Positions 26,801-36,367 of a stretch of DNA of 64,000 bases are shown here, piece by piece. Each line of letters opens with the position of its first letter. Position 1 is the stretch's first letter. The notes under the pieces were generated by a model. That model searched no databases. It saw only the letters and a program-made list of their open reading frames with translations, and had not been told where the DNA came from. The stretch comes from Tomocerus qinae (Eukaryota > Arthropoda > Collembola > Entomobryomorpha > Tomoceridae), in the NCBI GenBank assembly GCA_020055645.1, contig CM034546.1, forward strand, positions 103,499,812-103,563,811, given 5' to 3'. The translations under genes and the position numbers were made by a program.

Positions 26801-29082
26801 ATCCGATTGGATTTACTAGCCCAGTGACATTATTTCCGAAGAAATTACTGCAGCAAGTCTGGGAACTTAAGTTAGGGTGGGATGAGGATGTACCTGATAA
26901 TATCTCCACCAAGTTCCGGGTTTGGGTTGCGATGCTACCAGTTCTGCAGAAAGTAAAGATACCTCGGTGGTTACTTGGATTCGAATGTGCCGAGGAAATG
27001 AAGAGCCTGCATGTATTTGTTGACGCGAGCAAAGATGCCTATGCGGCCTGTGTATTCCTGAGGGGAGAGTCGGTGGAGGGAGTGTCCGTGCAGCTAGTTT
27101 TAGCGAAGACGAGAGTGGCTCCAGTCAAGACCGTGTCGATCCCGCGTTTGGAATTGTTGGCCTGCTGTATAGGAGCCCGCCTTGCAGACTCAGTAAAGAA
27201 GATTGTAGGGAATAGCGATTTTCCCACGAGATATTGGACGGATTCGGCAAACGCTCTGTATTGGATTCGGAAGGACGAGCAATGGGCTACCTTCGTTGCC
27301 AATAGAGTAAAAGAAATCCGGATGCTAAGCGATAGCAAAATGTGGAGTCATGTTCCAGGTGCCCTTAATCCTGCGGACTTGCCTTCCAGAGGATGCAGTT
27401 CCAGTCAGTTGTTGGAGTCGGCATGGTGGGAGGGACCAGAGTGGCTTAAGGGGCCGGAGAGTTCGTGGCCTAAAGGAGTGATTATTCCTGACGAAGATGT
27501 CGTAAATTTGGAGAAGAGGAAGACGGTTGTTGCTGCTCACTTGGGATTTCCTATTCGTGGTAGTTTTTCAGAAGAGTTACTGAAATATTTAAATACCTAT
27601 TCGGAATTGCTCAAGACTGTGGCGTTTATTCTCCGTTTCTCATCCAATTGTAAGAAGATAGCATCAGAGAGAACAATGGGGTCTCTACTAGTTCGAGAAA
27701 TAGAAGAGGCTGAGATGACTTTAGTGCGGCTTATCCAAAGAGAAGCTTTTGGAAAAGAAAAGGAGGTTATTTATGGACTGAGGGTCTTTGTGGACAATGC
27801 TGGGATTTTCCGTGTGAAGACGAAGCTTCAAAATAGAGAAGATTTCCAGAACTTTAAATGTCCGATCGTTCTCCCGCCGCAGCATAAGATTGTTCAGATG
27901 TTGATTGAAGAGACGCACAAGAAAATGAATCATGCTGGTGTGCAGACGGTTCAATGTGCATTAAGAGAAAATTTTTGGATCGTGAGAGCCAAGAAGACGA
28001 TAAAAGGGGTCATTCGTAAGTGTGTGAAATGTCGCAAGTTTGATGCCCCACATGTGGAGACAGCACCGGCACCTCTGCCTATGGATCGTGTGAGAGATGC
28101 AGCTGTATTTGAGATAACAGGAGTCGATTTGGCAGGACCCCTGTATTTAAAGGGAAAAGAGAAGGCCTGGATCGTGTTGTTCACGTGTGCTGTATATCGT
28201 GCAGTGCACTTGGAACTTATCACTTCTCTGTCAACGGAGGCATTTTTGCAAGCGCTCCGAAGATTTGTTGCTAGAAGAGGACGACCCAGTACCATGTACA
28301 GTGACAATGGTACTAATTTTGTAGGGGCCGTTAATTTGTTCCAGAGTTTAGACTGGAAGATTGTTGAGGAAGTTGCTGCCCTGAGAAGAATCCAGTGGAG
28401 ATTCATACCACCCACTGGGGCTTGGTGGGGTGGTTTTTGGGAGCGGCTTATTCAATCTGTGAAAAGAATTTTGAAGAGAGTCCTGGGAAGAGCTGCTTTA
28501 AGATATGAAGAGCTGCTCACTGTGTTATGCGATTGTGAGAGCGTGATAAACAGTCGCCCTTTGACATATATTTCTGACGATGTAGATGATCTCGTTTCGT
28601 TAACACCGGCTATGTTCCTGCAAGAGGTCAAGGAGGTTGGAGTCGCCGATTTGGATGTTCTTGATGGTCGGGGCCTCAATAGAAGAGTTACTTACTTGCA
28701 GCAGCTGAGAGGTGATTTGCGGAAGCGTTTCCGATTGGAGTATCTGGGGATGCTCACTGGATCAAGTAGAGGAAAGCAGAAGTGGGAAAGCATTCAACCT
28801 GGAGATATTGTTTTGATTGGTGATGACAATCAGAAGAGATTGGATTGGAATTTGGCCAAAGTCGAAGCAGTTTTCCCAGGTCGAGATGGAGTGGTTCGCG
28901 TTGCTCGTGTGAGAACAGCGAAAGGGGATTTGACTCGCCCAGTCCAGCGGCTTTACCCACTTGAAGTTCCTGTTGATCAGCGGAAGAATCTCATCGAAGA
29001 TGCGGCAGAAGCGAAACCGGAAGTGTTTACGCGTGGTGGCCGTAAAGTGAAGACGCCAAAACGATTTGGCATTGATGATTAG
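23803..29082 (+). CDS. Gag-Pol polyprotein of the BEL/Pao retrotransposon
   Basis: One frame of 1759 codons runs from the first ATG (MEKLIRDRDL). In order: a DUF1759-type gag (FSGDPKDWLGFWGQF), CCHC knuckles at about residues 359-410 (CCIFCGKNNHMSHNC, CCFDCLKFGHRSRDC), an aspartic protease with VLDSGSQRSYL near 480, and reverse transcriptase with VVADIKKAFLQI near 815 and FYVDNC near 909. RNase H follows (HVFVDASKDAYAA near 1070, YWTDSANALYW near 1144). The integrase has an HHCC-type zinc region (HKKMNHAG to CVKCRKF, about 1370-1413) and a DDE core (TGVDLAGP, YSDNGTNFVG, WERLIQSVKR). A DUF5641-type tail ends it. RT carries YVDN rather than YVDD, a form I believe is common in invertebrate BEL/Pao. 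No stop or frameshift is visible. Gag and Pol appear to be made as one protein, and there is no env. Confidence 0.95.
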   Translation: MEKLIRDRDLVRSKFVTLALTIVDELAKEGYVILDVKAKFAQMERRFVKLDKLNDKIIAALEIEGDQDEQAYESEFNQAEDDRDRMDRCRVLVEHSVINASKTTEDVDVSVSQMGSPSLKRKFKLPKLEWKTFSGDPKDWLGFWGQFSKIDEDASIENADKFQYLLQAVEKGSRAGELVGSFPPSASCYPRAIESLKNRFGRDDILVEIYVRELLRLVLQNAMNSKQKVILSSLYDKLETYLRALESLNVTCDKYAAMLYPLVESCLPEDVMRAWERSRVQLTSATTLGGVTSVNQLTLLMSFLQTEVEGEERISMARKGFGIEKEDRVKKMKSKVDEISDEIPTAAGLFVGNKEQKKKPCCIFCGKNNHMSHNCFKARNMSIDEKTKCAGSKKCCFDCLKFGHRSRDCDANIKCKKCNNRHYEVMCRKVEHSKGESCGGDSKKVTTEENLVSESCMAEVLMQTLLVRLLHNDKELVVRAVLDSGSQRSYLREDAARAIGYSSVGEERVRHSLFGGSKSDVRVHQKYQIRVASMDKKYICNFLVLDEESICGNLPVARSGPWMDEVKRLGIPITDCGSDRRDIQLLIGVDVCKRLETGQKFDFVCGPSAVETRLGWTLCGKAMGQESKHDSSLLVTNLFVREAEVQDLWRLDTIGITDPAENKSREELQQAAMDYFLDTVKKDADGRYEVSLPWIAGHRDLPSNKILAEKRLRSATKKIRSEGVMESYQKIFDDWEEEGIIEEVPPEEVSAFGHYLPHRAVLKANSETTPVRPVFDASAKEKFSPSLNDCLEKGPNLLELIPDVVTRFRLEKIGVVADIKKAFLQISVRSEDRNYLRFLWWEGSGKDGKLMQSGASGVVPQEGRIKEYRHRRVVFGVSSSPFLLGATINFHLEKAPEEFQDTAKKLKSSFYVDNCVTSLGSQEEVQKFVRESTKLMSTAKFDLRGWMTSLDCERQSFPVLGLTWDLVGDSLCCDMRAISPEVDVPVTKRRILSAAHSVFDPIGFTSPVTLFPKKLLQQVWELKLGWDEDVPDNISTKFRVWVAMLPVLQKVKIPRWLLGFECAEEMKSLHVFVDASKDAYAACVFLRGESVEGVSVQLVLAKTRVAPVKTVSIPRLELLACCIGARLADSVKKIVGNSDFPTRYWTDSANALYWIRKDEQWATFVANRVKEIRMLSDSKMWSHVPGALNPADLPSRGCSSSQLLESAWWEGPEWLKGPESSWPKGVIIPDEDVVNLEKRKTVVAAHLGFPIRGSFSEELLKYLNTYSELLKTVAFILRFSSNCKKIASERTMGSLLVREIEEAEMTLVRLIQREAFGKEKEVIYGLRVFVDNAGIFRVKTKLQNREDFQNFKCPIVLPPQHKIVQMLIEETHKKMNHAGVQTVQCALRENFWIVRAKKTIKGVIRKCVKCRKFDAPHVETAPAPLPMDRVRDAAVFEITGVDLAGPLYLKGKEKAWIVLFTCAVYRAVHLELITSLSTEAFLQALRRFVARRGRPSTMYSDNGTNFVGAVNLFQSLDWKIVEEVAALRRIQWRFIPPTGAWWGGFWERLIQSVKRILKRVLGRAALRYEELLTVLCDCESVINSRPLTYISDDVDDLVSLTPAMFLQEVKEVGVADLDVLDGRGLNRRVTYLQQLRGDLRKRFRLEYLGMLTGSSRGKQKWESIQPGDIVLIGDDNQKRLDWNLAKVEAVFPGRDGVVRVARVRTAKGDLTRPVQRLYPLEVPVDQRKNLIEDAAEAKPEVFTRGGRKVKTPKRFGIDD

Positions 29083-29291
29083 TTCATGATTTTTATTATA
29101 TGATTGAATGATGTGTTTGTTAAGCGCTGCGGCGTGTTATTTGATTAATGAAATATTTCCTGTATGTATTATGTTGTGTCTGGTAAGCGCTTATGCGTGT
29201 CTTTTGAGCACATGAAATTGTAATTCATTATTTACTTGTTAAGAGTTTATTTTTAATTTTGGATTAAGTTCTATTTTGTTACGAACTTAAT

Positions 29292-29301
29292 GGTGGGAGT
29301 A
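29292..29301 (+). other. Polypurine tract of the BEL/Pao element
   Basis: GGTGGGAGTA directly abuts the 3' LTR; it is the expected place for plus-strand priming in LTR-element replication. Confidence 0.7.
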
Positions 29302-29655
29302 TGTTGGATTTAGAACCCACTTGATTTGCTTTTTGTTTGTTAGTGCAATAAGGCAAGCTCGTTGAGCATTTTAGTTCAGCTCAGTTCAGTTTAGAGAATT
29401 GAGAGTTGCAATTCAGTTGCAGTGCAGAGCGGTTGTTGTCCGTTAGTCTTGTCTCGGAGACGCCGAGAGAAGCGTGCTGCTAATTTCTACTGTGTGACTG
29501 GCTGCGTGAGTGGTTTGTAGAGTGTTTTGTTGTCAGTCAATAAAATCAGTTATTTTATAGTGACCTGACCTTCTCTGCAGTTATTTACCTCATCAGTTTC
29601 AGTCAATTGTACAACCCGGTCCTAGTGTTTGAGCTTTTAGGCATTGAAAATAACA
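29302..29655 (+). repeat. 3' LTR of the BEL/Pao element
   Basis: It has the same 354 bp as the 5' LTR, starting TGTTGGATTT and ending AAAATAACA, with AATAAA at 29539-29544. It is followed at once by the second copy of the target duplication ACTTC. Confidence 0.95.
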
Positions 29656-29806
29656 ACTTCCAAGTTATGTAACATGGAATTCATGCTTCAGAAGAACAAG
29701 TTTTACCCAAGGTCAAATATGTATTGCAATAGCATTTTAGTTATTAGCATGCAAAGTGTGACCGGCCCGGGGTATAGACTCGCTAATTGCTAGGTTATTA
29801 CTCCAT

Positions 29807-29824
29807 AAGGATTCTATAGTTACT
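29807..29824 (+). promoter_or_regulatory. Shared upstream motif, arrestin copy 1
   Basis: AAGGATTCTATAGTTACT lies 180 bp upstream of the copy 1 ATG. The same 18 bp recurs upstream of copies 2, 3, 6 and 8, with a variant upstream of copy 4. Conservation next to the very diverged copy 8 suggests function, perhaps a core promoter, but this is inference. Confidence 0.45.
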
Positions 29825-29986
29825 CAGCTATTATCTTATTAACAAGCCTTGCATACAAGCAAAGAGTAAAGAGATAGAGAAACAGGATGAGAATGAGACA
29901 TGAGATTTTTATTCCATTGAGTTGGCTGCTAATTTTTGGCGATCATTTCTTACCGTAAGGTTTATAACTTGTCGTATTCTTTCAAA

Positions 29987-31268
29987 ATGAAGCCAAAAAT
30001 AAACGTGGAGTTTGATAATCCAACTGAAACTTATGACCCTGGTCAAATCGTCTCTGGTCGAGTTTTCATTGATTGTGAGGACGAAGACAAAACACATGGT
30101 CATTTATAACTTTCTCATACTTCCTTATAATTAAATGCCTACCATTTGCCTATATATATTTGCCATCATCCAGGATTGGAAATTGAAATATTGGGGGAAG
30201 CCTATGTCCAATGGACGGAAAGAAGGAGGGGACTAGAAGAGGGAAAAGGACTAACCGATTGGGTGCAACGCTTTTCGTCAGAAAAGTATTTTGGGTCATT
30301 GATTTTTGATGGTATTCAAGATACTGAAACAACTATTATTGTGTATCAATGTTCTCCACTTTGAAAAACAAACACTTCTATCTTAATTACTGTTCAAACA
30401 GGAAGTAAAGGGACAACCCTTGGTAGAGGTCGCAATACTTTTCCGTTTTCAACAAAACTACCTTCAAATATTCCATGCTCATTTAGCGGACCCCATGGCT
30501 CTGTAAAATACGAAGTAAAAGTCAATATAAAACGCTCTCTTTTATCAGCTAATGATAGATTCAGTAAAGAATTTCAAGTAAATAGTATGCCCTGTAACCT
30601 GAATACTCTGAGTTCAGCAGCCAATCCCGTATATTTAACAAAAGACAAAACCTTCTGGTGTTGTTGCTGTAAGAGTGGCCCTATTACACTTATCTTTGAA
30701 ATGCATCGAATGGGCTATGTTCCTGGGGAATATCTTTCATTTAAAGCCGAAGTGAAAAATTCAAGCAACTCAGAAGTTTCTGGCTTAAAGCTAGCACTAT
30801 GGCAAGTATGTCTTCTCAAATCTTTTTCAGAAATGTGCAAGAAGCTTTTTAAACACACAGATCAAACGAATTAAAATATCTATTATATTTTAGTATGCTA
30901 CCAACTACGCCCAAGCGCATTCAATCACATCATCTAAAGAAGTTGCTAGTGTTCTTTTAACATCAGGATTACCATTACTTCCTGGAGCAAGTCATATTTG
31001 GGAAGCGTGTCTGCAAATTCCAGTCGTCCCAACGAGCAAATTGGGAGGATATTGCAAAATAATCGACGTGGATTACCAATTGATGGTGAACGATTCATAA
31101 TTTTCTTTTTGAAGAAATTAATTTATCTTGGAGAAATGCAAATAAATATTTAATTGTACTTAGATGGAGGTACAGATCGGATCTAGTTCGTTGCATTTGA
31201 ATGCTCCCATCATTATTGGAACTATTCCTTTGAATTCTATACCCGTGAAGAATTTACTTCCTATGTAA
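29987..31268 (+). CDS. Arrestin domain-containing protein (alpha-arrestin), array copy 1
   Basis: Coding exons are 29987..30098, 30174..30311, 30402..30805, 30894..31085 and 31164..31268 (316 aa; intron phases 1,1,0,0). The arrestin-N half spans exons 1-3 (YDPGQIVSGRVFIDCE, LEIEILGEAYVQW, then IPCSFSGPHGSVKYEVKV). The arrestin-C half follows (RMGYVPGEYLSFKAEV to KIIDVDYQLM, ending APIIIGTIPL). Between them is the family's Cys patch, here FWCCCCKSGP. Family knowledge: alpha-arrestins are cytosolic and endosomal adaptors that link membrane cargo to NEDD4-type ubiquitin ligases. This protein stops 11 residues after IIIGTIPL and has no PPxY motif, so ligase recruitment of the usual kind is not expected. 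The first donor is GTCATT, a weak site. The BEL/Pao insertion lies 330 bp upstream. AATAAA at 31284 is a likely poly(A) signal. Confidence 0.82.
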
Positions 31269-31598
31269 TAATATGTAGTTACAATAAAATTAAATGTAAT
31301 TGAGTTACTTATTATAGATTACTATTAACGACTAATCCGAAACCCCATATTTATTACAATACCATAGTGCATTTTGCAATGCATTGTCAATCAATTCTTA
31401 TTTTCCAAACGTATAAATGGCCAAATATTTGTAGACTGAAATAATGTGTGGCTTACATAAATGGACTAGACTTTCAAGTTGTGTAATATGGAGTTCATGC
31501 TTCAGAATAAGTCTCATTTATTTATTTATGTTAATAATGGCTATCTAACTCTTCGCCTCGCTATTACTAGGTACTGTGTAGAACCATAAGGATTAAAT

Positions 31599-31616
31599 AA
31601 GGATTCTATAGTTACT
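31599..31616 (+). promoter_or_regulatory. Shared upstream motif, arrestin copy 2
   Basis: AAGGATTCTATAGTTACT lies 187 bp upstream of the copy 2 ATG. It sits in a spacer closely matching that of copy 1. Confidence 0.45.
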
Positions 31617-31785
31617 CACCTACTGCTATATAGGGCTATCTCATTTTGTTCTATACACAAGTCTTGCATACAAGCAAAGAGATAGAGAAACAGGATGAGA
31701 CATGAGATTTTTACTCCATTGAGTTGGCTGCTAATCTTTGGCGATCATTTCATACAGTAAGGTTTATAACTTGTATTCTTTCAAA

Positions 31786-33428
31786 ATGAAGCCAAAAATA
31801 AACGTGGAGTTTGATAATCCAACTGAAACTTATGACCCTGGTCAAATCGTCTCTGGTCGAGTTTTCATTGATTGTGAGGACGAAGACAAAACACATGGTC
31901 ATTTACGATATACCTTTCTCATACTTCCTAATAATTAAATGCCTACTATGGGTTACATGGAAATTCGAGGGAATCAAAAACACTTTACTCCTAAAGGATT
32001 CCAAATGACAGTTAATATTATGTGTAGTGTAGCTTCTTCATGCAATATCAGATTGCCTTACATTTAACTAGCATTAAATTTGTTGAAAATTAAACTGATT
32101 CGTGATTTTTAAACAACCAAGTAAACAACCAATCGAATAGTCACGATTAGATGCGGTAAAAGGCCAACTCTAAAATAGTTAAAAACAATCAGTAAAAATC
32201 TGGCATAGGAGAACGAAGAATTTTTTAGGAATCCTTTAGGAGTAAAGTCTTTTAGGAGTCCTGGACAACCTGCTATGTAATCAAGACTTTTAACTTTTAC
32301 TTGACTTATTTGCGTCATCCAGGATTGGAAATTGAAATATTGGGGAAAGGACTTGTAAAATGGAGTGAAACAAGGACGGGAGCAGATGTGGGAAAAGGAG
32401 CAACAGATTATGTAGATCGCTTTTCGTCAGAAATGTATGTTGGGTCGTTGATTTTTGAAGGTATTCCAGATACTGAAACAACTATTATTGTTTATCAATG
32501 TTCTCCACTTTAAAAAACAAACACTGTTCTACCTTAATAAAATTACTGTCCAAACAGGAAGTAAAGGGACAACCCTTGGTAGAGGTCGCAATACTTTTCC
32601 GTTTTCAACAAAACTACCTTTAAATATTCCATGCTCATTTAGCGGACCCCATGGCTCTGTAAAATACAAAGTAAAAGTTAATATAAAACGCTCTCTTTTA
32701 TCAGCTAATGATAGATTCAGTAAAGAATTTCAAGTAAATAGTATGCCCTGTGACCTGAATATTCTGAGTTGTGCATCTAATCCCGTATATTTAACGAAAG
32801 ACAAAACTGTCTGTTGTTGTTGCTGTAAGAGTGGTCCAATTACACTTACATTTGAAATGCATCGAATGGGTTATGTTCCTGGGGAATATCTTTCATTTAA
32901 AGCCGAAGTGAGAAATTCAAGTAACTCAAACGTTTCTGGCTTTAAGCTTGCACTCTTACAAGTATGTCTTATCAATCGTTTTCAAAAATGTAAAAAAAAT
33001 AGTTTTACAAGCCCATAGAAAACGGATTAAAATATCTATTATATGTTTAGCAAGCTACTTACTATGCCGAAGGGCAATTCAAGACATCATCTAAAGAAGT
33101 TGCTAGTGTTCTTTTAACATCAGGATTACCATTACTTCCTGGAACTAGTCATATTTGGGAAGAAAAATGTTTCCAAATTCCAATCGTCCCAACGAGCAAA
33201 TTGGGAGGATATTGCAAAATAATCGACGTGGATTACCAATTGATGGTGAATGATTTATAATTTTCTTTTTGAAGAATTGAAATTATTTTGGAGAAATACA
33301 AATAAATATTTAATTGTACTTAGATGGAGGTAAAGATCGGATATAGTTCGTTACATTGGAATGCTCCCATCATTATTGGAACTATTCCTTTGAATTCTTT
33401 AGCTGTGGAGAATTTACTTCCTATGTAA
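31786..33428 (+). CDS. Alpha-arrestin, array copy 2
   Basis: Coding exons are 31786..31897, 32323..32460, 32558..32961, 33051..33245 and 33324..33428 (317 aa), in the same phases as copy 1. Exon 1 encodes the same residues as copy 1 (MKPKINVEFDNPTETYDPG). Exon 3 holds VCCCCCKSGPITLTFEMH and exon 5 ends PIIIGTIPLNSLAVENLLPM. The variable loop of exon 2 (SETRTGADVGKGATDYVDR) differs from copy 1. Intron 1 is 425 bp rather than 75 bp because of a roughly 350-bp insertion with complementary arms. Its donor is the weak GTCATT. No PPxY tail is present. Copies 1 and 2 share spacer, exon 1 and 3' UTR sequence, so they are a recent duplicate pair. Confidence 0.82.
31951..32285. mobile_element. Inverted-repeat insertion in intron 1 of arrestin copy 2
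   Basis: Copy 1 lacks this segment at the same place. Inside are two perfectly complementary 21-bp arms at 31982-32002 and 32228-32248, and the ends (GGTTACAT and ATGTAATC) are nearly complementary. It looks like a small non-autonomous DNA element. Exact borders and target duplication are not clear. Confidence 0.6.
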
Positions 33429-33682
33429 TATTTATATAGTCACAATAAAATTCTATGTATTTGAGTTATTCGTTGCAATTAGCGGCTACCAATCCAAAAC
33501 CAAACCGCATATTTATGCGAAATTACAGAACATTAGTAATTGCATATTATTATAATACATACTTCTATAATCCTTGTCATGTACCCAATGAACATATTAC
33601 AACTTTTACAAAAAGTATTCGAAAGAAGTACATAGCTAAATAAAAGTCTTGATTACATAGCATAAATAGTTTGAGTCACATC

Positions 33683-33700
33683 AAGGATTCTATAGTTACT
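33683..33700 (+). promoter_or_regulatory. Shared upstream motif, arrestin copy 3
   Basis: AAGGATTCTATAGTTACT lies 143 bp upstream of the copy 3 ATG. Further down, TGCATGCATTCAAAG recurs before copy 4. Confidence 0.45.
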
Positions 33701-33825
33701 GTGCAATTGATATTTTAAAGGCTTTGAGAACAATATTGTAATGCATGCATTCAAAGATGATTCAAAGAGATGTTCGAAGATAAAATTATTGTTTTATTGG
33801 CCACCAATCTTTGTCTTATTTTTAA

Positions 33826-35161
33826 ATGCGTCCTAGAATAAATGTTGAATTAGATAACCCGACTGAAACGTATGACCCTGGTCAAATCGTCTCCGGTCGA
33901 GTTTTCATAGATTGTGAGGAAGACGACAGAACAAATGGTCAGAAACGATACACTTTTCTCATACTTAAGTCCAATTCAATGCATAATATGTACAATAATA
34001 TTTTATCTAGGATTGGAAATTGTAATATTGGGAGAAGCTTTTGTACAATGGACGGGAGAAACAGAAAGCAGAAGGTCAGACGAAAACACAAAAACGGTGC
34101 TTCGCATTTCGTCAGAAAAGTATTTTTGGTCTTTGATTTTTAATGGTACTCCAAACACTGAAACAATAATTTATTCTTTTTTGTAGCTTACTAAACTTAC
34201 TGTTCTACCGTTCAAATAGGTAACGATGGGACAATCCTTAGTAAAGGCCGCACTACTTATCCCTTTTCAGTAACACTGCCTTTAAATATTCCATGCTCAT
34301 TTAGTGGACCCCATGGCTCTGTAAAATACGAAGTAAAAGTCCATATCAAACGTCCCCTTTTCAAATCTGATAACAGATTCAGTAAAGAGTTTCAAGTGAC
34401 TACCATGCCCTGTGACCTGAATATTCTGAGTTTTGCAGCCAAACCCTTATATTCAACGAAAGACAAAACTGTTTGTTGTTTTTGTTGTAAGAGTGGCCCA
34501 GTTAGGCTTGTATTCGAATTGCACCGAATGGGCTATGTTCCTGGAGAATATCTCGCTTTTAAAACCACAGTGAGAAATTTTAGCAAGTCGCAAGTATCGG
34601 GCTGTAAACTTGCACTCTTACAAGTATGATTTCTCAACCTTTAACAGAAATGTCCAAAAATATATTTTACAGCCACCGAAGTAAGCTTATTAAAATACTT
34701 ACCTATTAATCTTTAGCAAGCTATTAACTATGCCGAAGGGTATTCCAAGACATCATCTAAAGAAGTTGCTAGTGTTCTTTTAAAAACAGGATTGCCTTTA
34801 CTTCCTGGAACTAGTTATGTTTGGGAAGAAGACTGCCTGCAAATTCCAATCGGCCCACCCAGCAAATTGGCAGGGTATTGCAAAATAATCGACGTGGAAT
34901 ACCTAGCGATGGTGAATAATTCAGAATTTTCTTAAGCTTGAAAAACTCGGCCATAAATTATTTTGGAGAAAGTGTTTATCAGGTTACATACAAATGAATA
35001 TTATTTCATTGCAGATGGAGGTACAGATCAGGGGATCCAGGTCGTTACGTTTGACTTCTCCCATCGTTATTGGAACTATTCCTTTGAATTCTTTAACTGC
35101 GCCGCAGAATGATATGTCACCTGTAAATGATTTACCTGCCCAGAATTTACTTCCTATGTAA
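33826..35161 (+). CDS. Alpha-arrestin, array copy 3
   Basis: Coding exons are 33826..33937, 34011..34145, 34220..34623, 34717..34911 and 35015..35161 (330 aa). The start MRPRINVELDNPTETYDPG and the core IPCSFSGPHGSVKYEVKV, VCCFCCKSGPVRLVFELHR and GYVPGEYLAFK show both arrestin halves. The C-terminus runs 26 residues past IVIGTIPL, with an extra DMSPVNDLPAQ segment before the NLLPM ending shared with copies 1 and 2. No PPxY is seen. The first donor is GTCAGA, again not GTRAG. The variable loop in exon 2 reads TGETESRRSDENTKTVLR. This copy is more diverged from 1 and 2 than they are from each other. Confidence 0.82.
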
Positions 35162-35528
35162 TATGGTTCCAATAGGATTCTATAATTGGCTTTACTCATT
35201 ACTAATATTGCATACTCCACTATCTGCCAAATCTAAACCCACTGTATTTATTAAAATCGTTGTGTATAGTTATTTGCTTTTTTAGTTTCATGCAGCTATT
35301 AATAAAATACGTAACACATTTTTATACTGCCAAAGCTAAGTACCTTAGGAAAGCTGTATAATTAAATGCACATTATATTTAGTAGCGAAATTACAGAACA
35401 TTAATTACATGTAATATGTATTAACTAACTGGTTAACCCGTCCTACGACAGGGCACTGTTTTACATATTAGCAAAATTAAAGATGCTCGAATAGGATTTC
35501 AACATGCTCTAAAAAGGGATAAACAGAT

Positions 35529-35755
35529 AAAATAATATAAAATAATATAAAATAAAATAAAATAATATAAAATAATATAAAATAATATAAAATAAAATAA
35601 AATAATATAAAATAATATAAAATAATATAAAATAAAATAAAAAATATATAAAATAATATAAAATAATATAAAATAATATAAAATAATATAAAATAAAATA
35701 AAAAAAATATAAAATAATATAAAATAATATAAAATAATATAAAATAATATAAAAT
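35529..35755. repeat. (AATATAAAAT/AAAAT)n low-complexity tract
   Basis: About 225 bp of reiterated AAAATAATAT and AAAATAAAAT units. It produces a spurious open frame of repeated Tyr, Phe, Ile and Leu on the other strand. Confidence 0.95.
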
Positions 35756-35880
35756 AGAGTCTCAATATGGTCTAATAAGGATTCAACATGGTCTAATAGG
35801 GATTCAACATGGTCTAATAGAGATTCAACATGGTCTAATAGGGATTCAACATGGTCTAATAGGGATTCAACATGCTATAA
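35756..35880. repeat. 21-bp minisatellite
   Basis: About six tandem units of GATTCAACATGGTCTAATAG plus one G, with single-base variants, directly follow the AT-rich tract. Confidence 0.9.
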
Positions 35881-36082
35881 TTAGGGATGGACAAAGATAC
35901 AAACAGACAATTGTAAATTATAATATAGAATAGATACTTCTATTATCCTTGTAATGTATCTAGACTACTGTACATTGAGCACAATAATTTTTGAGTAGAA
36001 AAGAAATAGCTCTTGTATTCTTTGACTAAAAAGTTGTATTTCATTTGCACTTTGCATCATACATGTCCTATGCCTGACATCA

Positions 36083-36099
36083 ATGACTCTATAGTTACT
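36083..36099 (+). promoter_or_regulatory. Variant of shared upstream motif, arrestin copy 4
   Basis: ATGACTCTATAGTTACT is a diverged form of the shared motif, 285 bp upstream of the copy 4 ATG. Confidence 0.3.
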
Positions 36100-36367
36100 A
36101 CTGTTACTATTCTATACTGTGTAAATTGATATTTCACAGGCTGTTTAGAAACAATATTGTTTGCATGCATTCAAAGAGATGCTCGAAGTAAGTATAGTAG
36201 TCAGGTTTCTTTTACTACCATTACTATTGTACTAAATAACGAATACATTCATAATAATAATGAGATTTTTGTTCCATTCTATTGACCTTCCATTCCATTA
36301 AACATTGGCATGCTTTTGCCGATCAGTACTCTTGTAAGGTTTATTAAATTAACGACTTATTTTAAAA

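Larger units (their letters stand above)
23288..29655 (+). mobile_element. Complete BEL/Pao LTR retrotransposon
   Basis: The element is 6368 bp from the TG of the 5' LTR to the CA of the 3' LTR. The two 354-bp LTRs look identical by eye. A 5-bp target duplication, ACTTC, flanks the element (23283-23287 and 29656-29660), as expected for an integrase-made insertion. A primer-binding site follows the 5' LTR and a purine tract precedes the 3' LTR. One open gag-pol frame fills the interior, with no envelope-like frame. Domain order (gag, CCHC, protease, RT, RNase H, integrase) and gag type place it in BEL/Pao. An uninterrupted paralogous target exists at 31463-31500. The element is probably very recent and possibly still active. 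Confidence 0.95.

Noticed and set aside
24170-28960. Many - strand frames inside the BEL/Pao element
   Set aside because: They lie opposite the continuous gag-pol frame and carry no domains.
31786-31938. Arrestin copy 2 exon 1 read through into the intron as a short protein
   Set aside because: The read-through ends within 14 codons and breaks the arrestin fold; the spliced form aligns with all other copies.
35499-35765. - strand frame of repeated Tyr, Phe, Ile and Leu
   Set aside because: Produced by the low-complexity AT tract.
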